The notes under the pieces: generated by a model | The model's database searches: none | What the model was told of the DNA's origin: nothing | Seen by the model: only the letters and a program-made list of their open reading frames with translations | Source: Metridium senile | Taxonomy: Eukaryota; Cnidaria; Anthozoa; Actiniaria; Metridiidae | Assembly (NCBI GenBank): GCA_949775045.1 | Contig: OX459108.1 | Span: 1,935,631 to 1,999,630 of the forward strand | Length of the DNA: 64,000 bases | Reading direction: 5' to 3' | Position numbers and translations under genes: made by a program | Shown: in pieces, positions 36,301-45,270 of the stretch | How positions within the stretch are numbered: the first letter of the stretch is position 1 | Layout of the letters: every line of letters starts with the position of its first letter

Positions 36301-37754
36301 GTCATGTTTGGTCATTTTGCATGGGTCATAGTCCATCAAAAATCCTCATTTTTGGTCATTTTGCATGGGTTATAGTCCATCAAAAATTCTCAGTTTTGGT
36401 GATTTTTCCATCAAAAATCGTCATTTTTGGTCATTTTGCATGGGTTATAGTCCATCAAAAATCCTCATTTTTGGTCATTTTTGGTCATTTTGCATGGGTT
36501 ATAGTCCATCAAAAATTCTCAGTTTTGGTGATTTTTCCATCAAAAATCGTCATTTTTGAGTATTTTGCATGGGCTATAGTGCATCAAATACTGTAATTTT
36601 TGGTCATTTTGGTGCATTTCCCATGGGCTATATTTCTCATGATTCGTAGGCCACTAGACATTTGCTAATTTATAAACAATTAAATCTTTCTATTTTAAAA
36701 ATTGTGTATTCATAGGCTGGAAAATTGAGATGTTTAAAAGTGATTTATCTATTTATTTAGAATCATAATCAAAAAGCAAACTTGGAAAAAGCATTTACCT
36801 TATCAGTAATTTCTTGTTGAAAAGATTTCTTTAAAAATCCAACAGCTACAGGATTAGCCTCAATCACATGTACCACCACAGGTATCCCATGATGATGAGC
36901 AGAGTCTAGACAAAACCGTACGAGTCTCCCTAGGCCAGGCCCCAGCACAAAGCATTTTAGGGTATTTACATTGTTGTTGTTGTTGGGGGTTGATTTGATG
37001 ATGTCTGATATGGCTTTGTCAATGGCAGCCATATATAATAGATCTATTAAAATGATAATTATTAAATAGATAGTGAGTGATATCATTATTATAATATCAT
37101 CATAATCACTATTATTATCATCATCACCATCATCACCATCAATATCATCATAATCATTTATATTATCATCACCATTATTATCATTATCATCAATTCACCA
37201 TCATTATCATCATTATCATCGTTATCATCATAATCAATATCATCATAATCACTATTATCATCAACATCAATTTCATCATTATCATTATCATCACCACCAT
37301 TATCATCACCATCATTTATATACCCATTCAGTATTATTATCAGCATTATCATCATTATCAACAACATCATTATCATCATCATTATCACCACCAGCATCAT
37401 CATAACATTGCAGCTGATTATACGAAATTAGAACTCTATTATTTATCGAAGTAGAAAAACCGAAAGAGCAAGGAACAAATTCCATGCCAAGACAAACAAC
37501 AAATTCAATTCACATATTATAATCAATGACGGAAAGAAAAGTTGGAAAATGTCCGAACTTGCGCGCCAGTTCAAAGAATATTTTTACTACTCACACTTTC
37601 CAGTATCCCTTTCCAACATAAAATACTCCTCCAGCTTGATAAACGGCTCAAGTGGCGATATTTTTCTAGAAGGCAAAAGTTCTCCGAAGTATTTCTGCTC
37701 TGTCTTCGCATCTTTTTCGCAAAGTGCACTCGCGGCCGCCATTACGGCCGCCAT
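33347..37754 (-). CDS. PRMT5-like arginine methyltransferase lacking the N-terminal TIM barrel, 624 aa
   Basis: Exons 37754-37595, 37043-36799, 36123-36018 and 34710-33347 join in frame to 625 codons with TAG. The SAM-dependent core aligns residue by residue with PRMT5: EEYFMLERDTGKY (43-54, the human SAM/Arg-binding loop with Y324, K333, Y334), VLGPGLGR (86-93, motif I), VIEANP (E115, SAM ribose), SELLGCFGDDE (double-E catalytic loop, E171/E180), then LHGFIGYF and FHWE of the beta barrel. Differences: it begins at the linker (SPLEPFIKLEE), so the MEP50-binding TIM barrel is absent. Human F327 is Leu47. About 145 Asn/His/Asp/Ser-rich residues (279-424) interrupt the barrel. A ~120-residue polar tail follows. 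Start chosen: first ATG, within a YY1-type CAAGATGGCGGC; no in-frame ATG is seen upstream. It could be a paralogue beside a normal PRMT5 elsewhere. Predicted activity is inference. Confidence 0.88.
34774..34910. mobile_element. Fold-back MITE in PRMT5-like intron
   Basis: TTCCACCCAATTGAAATCTT / TTTGAATTGGGTGGAAA, with inner TTGGGAATAAGA / TTTTTATTCCCAGA. It sits about 65 bp upstream of the last exon's acceptor. Confidence 0.75.
35068..35520. mobile_element. MITE with its left end tandemly amplified (four copies)
   Basis: A ~75 bp unit (AGTTTCATGTTATCTA(T/G)CAC, GCTGTACTATTTGACAAAAG, TGCATTTGCACAGGGATAGC) occurs four times at 35068-35360. A single spacer and right end follow (TTTTGTCAAATAGTACAGTG, GTGCTAGATAATG). 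Same family as 16985-17196. Confidence 0.85.
35590..35910. mobile_element. Nested fold-backs
   Basis: Outer ends TTTACAAACAAATTA (35595-35609) and TAATTCGTTTGTAAA. Hairpin 1 (35613-35768): GTCTGACTAAATTTGATGA against TCATCAAATTTAGTCAGA. Hairpin 2 (35770-35893): TTACAGTGCAACTCGCCGTA against TACGGCGAGTCGCACTGTAA. Hairpin 1 holds two GATGAAGGCTAA...GAAAA-type inner arms. Confidence 0.75.
36280..36645 (+). repeat. Tandem array, ~45-55 bp unit, in PRMT5-like intron 2
   Basis: Units with CCATCAAAAATC, CATTTTTGGTCATTTTGCAT and GGGTTATAGT, about six or seven copies. Frames through it are repeat artefacts. Confidence 0.92.
37080..37410. repeat. CAT/ATT microsatellite in PRMT5-like intron 1
   Basis: ATCATCATT-type units over about 330 bp. 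Confidence 0.95.
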
Positions 37755-37850
37755 CTTGGAAATTACCCACAATGCGCCCTGCGTCGGGACTTTATTTACG
37801 CATGCGTTGATTCAAGCCTTTCTCTTCGACCCGAATAACAACCAGGCAAA
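37755..37850. promoter_or_regulatory. 96 bp bidirectional promoter, PRMT5-like / RPL24
   Basis: The two start codons face away from each other, 96 bp apart. Visible elements: GGCCGCCATCTTGG (37748-37761; YY1 consensus on the minus strand, overlapping the PRMT5-like ATG), ACCCACAATGC (37764-37774; resembles the ZNF143/THAP11 core CCCAnAATGC), and a pyrimidine run CCTTTCTCTTC at 37818-37828 before the RPL24 ATG, matching a 5' TOP. No TATA box. Promoter activity is inferred from the gene arrangement. Confidence 0.7.
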
Positions 37851-40800
37851 ATGAAGTAAGTTTGCTTCACAATCCAACTCAATCCTCTACAAAATAAAAA
37901 TCCATCTGAACAAAACTCTTCAAAGTCACATACTTAAATATATATTCTATGCCTTTCCGGCGTTATTTTATGTATTTCTTAAAAGAAAGGCTTTTAATTT
38001 TTATATTTCGTGAAACGTTCCAAAACAATATGGCGGCAAAGCGATGCCCATTCGACGGCATTTTTCCTTATTTTAAATTGCTAAGATTTTTTTATACAAG
38101 CGCGTACATCTTACGATAAGACTATTGTTTGTATATTTTTGACTTCACAGTAATTTCTAGTAATGTAAAGCTGTTTTAAAAGTAGAAAGCTGATGTTTTC
38201 TCTCTCTGCACTTTAGGCTTGAGCTGTGCAATTACAGCGGGTATAAAATCTACCCTGGCCATGGCAAACGATATATTCGAATCGATGGCAAGGTACGTAA
38301 ATGAATAGTTAAGATACTTGTCGTTAGTTAAAGAAGAAGAATATTATTTTTTCACTTGATGAAGTGGTTCAATTAATGGTGAACTGAACGCTCTGGAATT
38401 ATGAATATGATACTGATTCTTATGATGGTGAAGATATTAATTGTATTATAAAATGATAATGATAGTGATAATAATTATGGTGATAGTGATGATTGTGGTA
38501 ATGATGGTGATTATTATTAATATTATTAGGAATATTAAGAATAATGATATATTGGTGAAAATGATTGTGATTATAAATATCAATTTGATGATAATGATAA
38601 AAACCATGCTCACTGTTACAGTGCGAATCACAAAACCGTGGGCATGCAGAAATATTTTAAAAATCGTTTATTGTTTGTTGAACAACTATATCACCGCAAG
38701 AAGTTTGACTGATGTTTGGTATGATAAACTTTGTAGTTAGAGTTGTTTGTGAGTTGTTCAACGAACAATAAACAATTTCTTAAATATTTCTGGGTGCTCA
38801 CAGTTTTTCGATTCGCACTGTTATAATAAAAGTTATCACAAAAAATGTGAAAATAATTCATACAATCGTATCAAATTTCAAATCTCCACTGCTAAACTTT
38901 AAACAGAAAATTAAGTAGTACTAAACTAGATGACGTATATTTTAAATGTCAGAATTGCCATCAAATTGACCTTCCTTGTTTTAGGTCTTCAATTTCTTGA
39001 ACAAGAAATCAGCCAATGCTCTTCTCATGCGCCGTAATCCTCGTAAGGTACCATGGACTGTGCTCTACCGACGTAAGCACAAGAAGGGCACACAAGAGGA
39101 GGTCTCCAAGAAGAGAACCCGTCGTAATGTTAAATTCCAGCGATCTATCCAGGGTGCTTCCATGGAGAACATCCTAGCCAAGAGAAACCAAAAGCCTGAG
39201 ATCAGAAAGGCGCAGCGTGAACAAGCTATTAGGTAAGTTAGTGAGTCTGACTCTCCCCGATTAGTAAGGCAGGTTGAGCATCTTGTTAAGATCCGGTAAG
39301 ATTATCCAAAATCTACTAAAACCTTGGCAAGTAAATGTCTTGGAAGGATCTTGGGAAGATCTTTATTAAATCTTGGCAGAAACTTGAAAGTTCATGCAAG
39401 TTCTTGCAGATTGAGGGTTACATGCCAATATCTTGTAAGATCATGCCTTGATTTTACCAGGATCTTGCATGATCTTACATGGATCTTGGTAAGATGTTCA
39501 ACCAAGGTTTTGTCTAGTTAAATACATTGAGACGTTAAAAAAGTGACTTGTTTGTTTATTATTGGCATTAGAACATTGGTATTCATGTAGTTATGAAAGT
39601 CATATATAAAGCAAAATGGTTGTTTAGACTCAAATTGTGTAATGGCTGGCTGCTTTCTGTGATGATTCTTCATATACCTACATTGTTTGAGTTCAATTCA
39701 ATGATGAATTATATGTACTGAGAAAACATCTAGCCATCTCACAGTAGCTGTTATTGTAGTTACATGCAAATGGTTTCAAACAATTGATTCAAGACACAGC
39801 TCTTGGCCAAAAACTTGGCTCTAAAGCCTCAACTTGAATCCATTGTTCAAAACCATTTGCATGTAACTATAATAATAGCTATCGATATTACTTACTCATG
39901 TCAGCGAAGTTAGGCAAGTGAAAACTAGAAAACTTGGACCATCAATTATTATAATAGATTTGACAAGGTTTTATTTCTTTGATATAAATTATTTGACAAA
40001 ATTCTCCACTGTCCCAGCTTTGTAGGTTTTTAGTGACTAACTTCACATGATATATTATATATTAGTATGTATTATTTATTGCAAATGTGTTGTTAATGTT
40101 GTGGTGTTTGTGTTCGTGTACAGAGCTGCCAAAGAGAAGCAAAGAGCCAAGGACCAACAAAAGAAAACCACAAAGGTAGGACCATGATGATGATGATGAA
40201 GATGGTGGTAATGATGATGATGGTGGTGATGACAATGATGATGATGATGATGGTGGTAATGATGCTGATGATTATGATAATGGTGAAGATGATGGTGATC
40301 ATGATGGTGGTGATGACAATGATGATGATGACAATAATGATGGTAATGGTGATAATGATGATAGTCAGGATGGTTGTGATATTGTCGTCATATTTCGATT
40401 GTGGGTATAAAAATGAGCCAACAATTTAATGCACAAGTTCGTCTGTACTGCTCAATCAATAATTTATAAACAGTTTAATGGCTGGTTGTTTTCATTGATG
40501 ATTCTTCATATACCTACATTGTTTGAGTACCACTCGATGATGAATTATATGTACTGAGAAAACCAGATATTTTGTATGTCATTTGTTGCGTTCATATGGC
40601 CACAGAGTACAATGTAGATATATGTACAATATATATTTATAAAATAATTTAGATAGTACGCGCGCTCTGATTGGTAAAAAAACGTGTTGGATGAGGCTAT
40701 CTAAACATGGGCGCGCGTATTGATGGCGCGCGTATTGAGAATTGCTATTCTTATCAGCAATTAAAATGCCAATTTAGCCTCGCCTAACGGCTCGTGCTTT

Positions 40801-41392
40801 TCCTACGCTCTCTTGTGTTCTCCCAACATCACGCGTGTTTAGATCAGTCTATATAACACGGAAAATTGTCTTCTATTTCTTAAATCTATATACATAATCA
40901 CCACTATCATCATCATCATCACCACTATCATAATCATCATCATCATCATCACTATCATCATCACCACTATCATCATCATCATCACTATCATCATCATCAT
41001 CATCATCACCACTATCATCATCATCATCACCACTATCATCATCATCATCACCACTATCATCATCATCATCACCACTATCATCACCATCACCATTATCATC
41101 ACCACTTTCGTCATCACCACCACTATCATCATCATTACTATCATCATCACCACTATCATCATCATCACCACTATCGTCATCACCACCACTATCATCATCA
41201 TCATCACCACTATCATCATCACCAACACCATCATCATCATCAGCAGCATCATCACAAGCAATATACATGTAACTAATATTTTCAACATCCATTGTGTTTC
41301 AGTCCCAGCAAGCATCAGGTGTTCGTGCAAAACAACAAAAGACTGCCAGGCCAGTTACTTCTCAGAAGGCCCGTGTTGGTGGCAAACGATAA
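37851..41392 (+). CDS. RPL24: 60S ribosomal protein L24 (eL24), 5 exons, 156 aa
   Basis: Exons 37851-37855, 38217-38292, 38985-39232, 40124-40175 and 41303-41392 join to 157 codons including TAA. The protein starts [20 protein letters not shown], has [26 protein letters not shown], the basic [11 protein letters not shown] block and an Ala/Lys/Gln-rich tail ending GGKR. Length matches animal eL24 (157 aa in human). It belongs to the large cytoplasmic subunit, near the inter-subunit bridge. Exon 1 carries only ATGAA, with GTAAGT directly after, as is common for ribosomal protein genes. A 5' TOP-like tract precedes it and AATAAA follows at 41415. Introns 3 and 4 each host a C/D snoRNA. Confidence 0.97.
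38619..38820. mobile_element. 202 bp MITE with TTA target duplication (PIF/Harbinger-like)
   Basis: Termini CAGTGCGAATC and GATTCGCACTG, flanked by TTA on both sides (38616-38618 and 38821-38823). Arms of about 70 bp, including CGTTTATTGTTTGTTGAACA. In RPL24 intron 2. A TTA duplication is the hallmark of PIF/Harbinger. Confidence 0.8.
39365..39512 (+). repeat. Dispersed repeat, copy 2
   Basis: Shares GATTGAGGGTTACATGCCAA and AGGATCTTGCATGATCTTAC with 30470-30655. Begins about 135 bp into RPL24 intron 3. Confidence 0.75.
39653..39727 (+). ncRNA. C/D-box snoRNA in RPL24 intron 3
   Basis: C box GTGATGA (39659-39665), C' box AATGATGA (near 39700), D box CTGA (39718-39721), and a terminal stem TTTC/GAAA just outside C and D. 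Region before D' reads TACCTACATTGTTTGAG; region before D reads ATTATATGTA. Sense strand of the host gene, about 395 bp upstream of the next exon. Near-identical to 40487-40566, which is the strongest support. The rRNA target was not determined. Confidence 0.85.
40178..40400 (+). repeat. GAT/GGT microsatellite in RPL24 intron 4
   Basis: ATGATGATGGTGG-type units starting directly after the donor of exon 4. Confidence 0.93.
40487..40566 (+). ncRNA. C/D-box snoRNA in RPL24 intron 4, paralogue of 39653-39727
   Basis: C box TTGATGA (40495-40501; first base T instead of purine), C' box CGATGATGA, D box CTGA (40554-40557), terminal stem GTTTTC/GAAAAC. Both guide segments (TACCTACATTGTTTGAG and ATTATATGTACTGAG) are identical to the intron 3 copy, while the spacer between D' and C' differs (TACCACTC versus TTCAATTCA). 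Confidence 0.85.
40895..41265. repeat. CAT/CAC microsatellite, end of RPL24 intron 4
   Basis: CACCACTATCATCATCATCA-type units running to about 40 bp before the last acceptor. Confidence 0.95.
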
Positions 41393-41414
41393 TTCTGCTG
41401 TACAGCTTTCACTC

Positions 41415-41420
41415 AATAAA
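41415..41420 (+). terminator. Polyadenylation signal of RPL24
   Basis: AATAAA 23 bp after the stop codon, the first such signal downstream. Confidence 0.85.
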
Positions 41421-41454
41421 ATGCTTCTATAATTTGAATTGTTGTCTGTAATCT

Positions 41455-41700
41455 TCTATATTATCTTTTGTTCTTGTTTTCAACAAACCGTATCGCAACA
41501 ATGTTGGTCCAACATGTTGGGCCGGTCAAATCAGCGCTTGAAGGCCCGTGCAAACGCAAGCAACATTGTTGGACCAACATGTTGGGCCTGTTTAAACACC
41601 CTGTTGGATGATGTTTGATGAAACTCATCCAACATTTCTTTTGTTCTCGTGTCCAACAAACCGTATCGCAATAATGTTGGACAGTTATAATCAGCACTTT
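41455..41700. mobile_element. MITE cluster with CAACATGTTG repeats
   Basis: CAACAATGTTGGTCCAACAT, GTTGGACCAACATGTTGGGC and CATCCAACATTTC recur in inverted orientation. Two partial copies (AACAAACCGTATCGCAA at 41483 and 41655). Confidence 0.65.
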
Positions 41701-41747
41701 ATACAATTGTATACACATTGCAAAACATTGTGAGGTTTGAGGTAAAA

Positions 41748-42150
41748 TATGCCTTTTGCAACAATAGGTCACATGACCCTACCCCTTCTAAATCGAATGG
41801 ATGTGTCAAAATGAAAAGAGCACCTCAACATTAGTAAGAAGGCAAAACATCAGCTCTTAAAATGTAACATGAGGGAAATGGCATTAAATTACAAATTCAA
41901 TAATTTATGATTTTTATGGAAAACCTGCTCTGGATTGCAAGCTTTGACATCCAGTGGACATTTTCCATACAAATCCTTATAAAATATTGCATTTTATATT
42001 TAATGCTATTTCTCGCATGCTCAACATTATGAGCTAAAACTTTAGCTTCTTACTAATATGGAGGTGCTCTTTTCATTTCTGATGTTCATTTTGACACAGC
42101 CGTTCGATTTAAAAGGGTAGGGTCACGTGACCTGTTGTTGCAAAAAGCCT
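41748..42150. mobile_element. ~400 bp MITE
   Basis: Inverted ends: TTTTGCAACAATAGGTCACA against CGTGACCTGTTGTTGCAAAA. Inner arms AAAAGAGCACCTC / GAGGTGCTCTTTT and AAATGGCATTAAAT / ATTTAATGCTATTT. Confidence 0.8.
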
Positions 42151-42348
42151 ATTGTTTCTGGACAAATATAAGACTTACAAATGTCAGCTTAGCCTGATTT
42201 TCAGAGCGGGCCTGGGCTTAAAAAAATGCTGCACTGCACCGCCCCTGGTGGAAGGTCAAATAAACCTTTCCTAAATTTGCATGACTAAAACTAGATTCAA
42301 GTCGAGGCAGAAGTGGATGAGTCACTGTTTACTTTAGTTTATCCACTA

Positions 42349-42487
42349 GAGTACAAACACTAAAAGTGTGCAACATAAATACCACTAAATACTGCTAAAT
42401 TATGCAAATTCTTTTGTTCTCTTGTTTAATCAACACTATTTAGTGGTAAATAGTACAAAGTATTGCACACTTTTAGTGTTTGTACTC
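42349..42487. mobile_element. 139 bp MITE, TA-flanked, copy 1
   Basis: Termini GAGTACAAACACTAAAAGTG and CACTTTTAGTGTTTGTACTC flanked by TA. Almost identical to 47641-47781. Confidence 0.9.
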
Positions 42488-42688
42488 TATAACCTCAACT
42501 TTAATTCTTTGTTCATGAAGCGAATTTGGGAAAGGTCTTATCAAAACACTTGTGTGGATGCAAAACACTTTAACCATTCTGTTAGAATAAAATTTTAATC
42601 AAAATCCGCTCATTTTATTTACATTCAGGTGCAATATTCACAATTATTTACATCCACACAACCTATCACATTCATGAAAATAAATACC

Positions 42689-42815
42689 ATGACGTCACGA
42701 TAAAATATGACGTCATGACATCACAACATGACGTCATAGATGACAAAAACTAAGTTCATTTATTACATTAGCATAAAATACGACGTCACTAAAAAGTGAC
42801 GTCATCATAGCTTGT
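42689..42815. repeat. Cluster of TGACGTCA (CRE-like) motifs in AK9 3' flank
   Basis: TGACGTCA or a one-base variant occurs about five times, plus TGACATCAC variants. AATAAA on the minus strand at 42764-42759 within it is the likely AK9 polyadenylation signal. Confidence 0.6.
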
Positions 42816-42819
42816 GACA

Positions 42820-45179
42820 TCACGCTCTCATGCTTTTCAGGGACAGGAAGTTGTTTAGCTTGTGGTCAAAATCTATTGGTCGTTCTTCGGGTTGTCTGTA
42901 ATGTGACGTCATTTCCTTTCCCAGGTATTGAATGAGTTCGCATTGTTCCTCAAACTGCATGAGTTTGGTCTTGTACTTCTTTCGTACGAAGTCGCTGCTC
43001 TTTGGATTGTACGCTAGTGGAAGAAAAGGAGCAAAGGGATTAGGTGTTTTGTCATTAGAAATATGAAATCTTATCACTGTCATCTCCTCCTCCCCGTCCG
43101 CCTTTTATAAAAAGCTTATTTCGGAATCCGGAAGGAAATGTAGAGACTGCTCGAAGTCTATTGTCATCGTTATCGTTTACACCTATTTCAATTAACGTTG
43201 TCCATCTGGAATGGTTGATCTGAGACCGATAGGAATTGTGGGAGCTCGTTAAACTGCAAATACACTATTATAATCACGCTCGAATATTAATGTTTACTTC
43301 TGAAATACTGTTATCCATAATTCAACACCATTCAAGTGTGATTAAAACAATGTATTTGGAAGTTAATGAGCTTCCACAATTCCTATCGGTCTCAGATCAA
43401 CCATTCCAGATGGACAACGTTAATTGAAATAGGTGTATACCTTTTCACGGGTCTCATCGAACAACCTCAACCTCGATAGCGTGTAATATATTCTTTAGAG
43501 TTTGACTATAGCTCGCGGAATTTTTGTGTTTCAATTGTTTGATAATGTGTATATTCCTTAAATTACCGCCAGCTGTAGTCAAATTCTAAAGAATATATTT
43601 ATATTATCAAATTGTCAACGTCATTACTACCACTACTGTCATCGCCATCATTAAGACACCACCATCGTTATCACCATCATTATCATCGCTATTATATTAA
43701 CCATTATCATCATAACAATCACCACTTCTATATATTATTGATTATCATCAACATAATCTCCATCGCAATCATTATCACTGTCAGGTCATTGTCATCATCA
43801 TCATAATTACCACAATTGTCATCTATCATCACCACAATCTTTATCATGATCATCTTTTAAAAATCATCATCATCATCACCACTCCAATCATCATCATCAC
43901 CACTACCATCATCACCGATTACCACCATCATCATCATTACACACTATGTATCACTATCAAATTATTTACCTTTAAGATGATAAGCCATGTACAACAGTGC
44001 CGATCTCTTAGCGTCTAAGTAAGGATACTTTGGTTTGAAAAAACCAACCGCCGTCAACCCTTTTATCACAGCAGTCGCCGCAGTCTGCTCCATAAACCCT
44101 AACATTGGTAGTGCAGTTACAGAGAGAGTTGGGTCCTTGGCGGGTGGTAGCTTGTGTGGGAGCTTCAAGCCGTGATATAGTTCTGGTAGTCGCATGAATT
44201 TCTCGAGCTTTTCTTCGGAAGCAAAGTAGTAAAGCTTTTGGCAGTATTCGACGACGAGTTCGGGATCGCCTGGAACTATGTTCTCGTATCTGAAAAACAA
44301 CAAGAAAAGAATTTAACGAAATGAAATAATAACGAAATAATTAACGCAATAGGTAATGCACGACGTTTCGTTAAATTTCATACTATGATGTATTGCAAAA
44401 CCTTTACTTATTACGATTTAAAAAATAAATATATGAATATATGAGAAAAATGTTCCAAGTTATCATAACTTGGAACATTTTTCTCTATCCTTCCTTCATC
44501 GTTTCAATCACCTTGTACAAATGATTGAAACGATGAATGAAGGATAGAGGAATAAAGGAAGGAAAGAAGGAAGGAACAAAGTGCTAAACGAAGGAAAGAA
44601 GGGAAGGAAGCAAGGGAGGAAGAAATAATTCCATCATTCATCCATTCATCCATCTATTCATCCATCCATCCATTCATTCATCCATTCATTCATTCAGCGA
44701 TCCATTCATTCATTTATTCATTCATCTAACACGAATAAATAAAACTATTCTCACCGTTGTCTTCCATCCCAGAAGGTAACAGGACAATACCCCTGCATTT
44801 CTATCTGAGCTGGGAACATCGCCTTCACATCGGCAGACGTCCGTCTACGGGGCAGCATTTGCGGATCAGGGAGCTTTCTTGGCGCTAAGGGTGGCACATA
44901 TCTCGCCGGCCCAGCTAGAAACTTCTCCAGTTCAGCCCGTGAGCCGAGCTTATAGTACCGCCCGCGGAATTCTGCAGCGAACTCCAGGGAGGGGTTAGTA
45001 GAGCAGTGAACTAGTTCACCACGATCGGCGAGACTTACAGGGCAGTATTGGCCAAAGTCACCGAGACGGGAGAGTAGTTCTTTCTGAGTTATACACATGT
45101 CAGCTATGGATGCACTTTTACCTGCAGGACACAGGAGTTGAGGTTGGTAAGTATGTATAGAGAACTAGTGAGTCATGTA

Positions 45180-45270
<91 letters not shown>

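Noticed and set aside
36237..36596. 119-codon frame with SFCMGHSPSK-type repeats
   Set aside because: Tandem repeat inside a PRMT5-like intron, wrong strand, no splice support.
37755..37772. Upstream start of the PRMT5-like protein at 37772
   Set aside because: The codon there is TTG; the first ATG (37754) lies in the classic YY1/start context.
37549..37854. 101-codon plus-strand frame before RPL24
   Set aside because: It is antisense to the first PRMT5-like exon and the shared promoter. It ends at the RPL24 start and has no recognisable domain.
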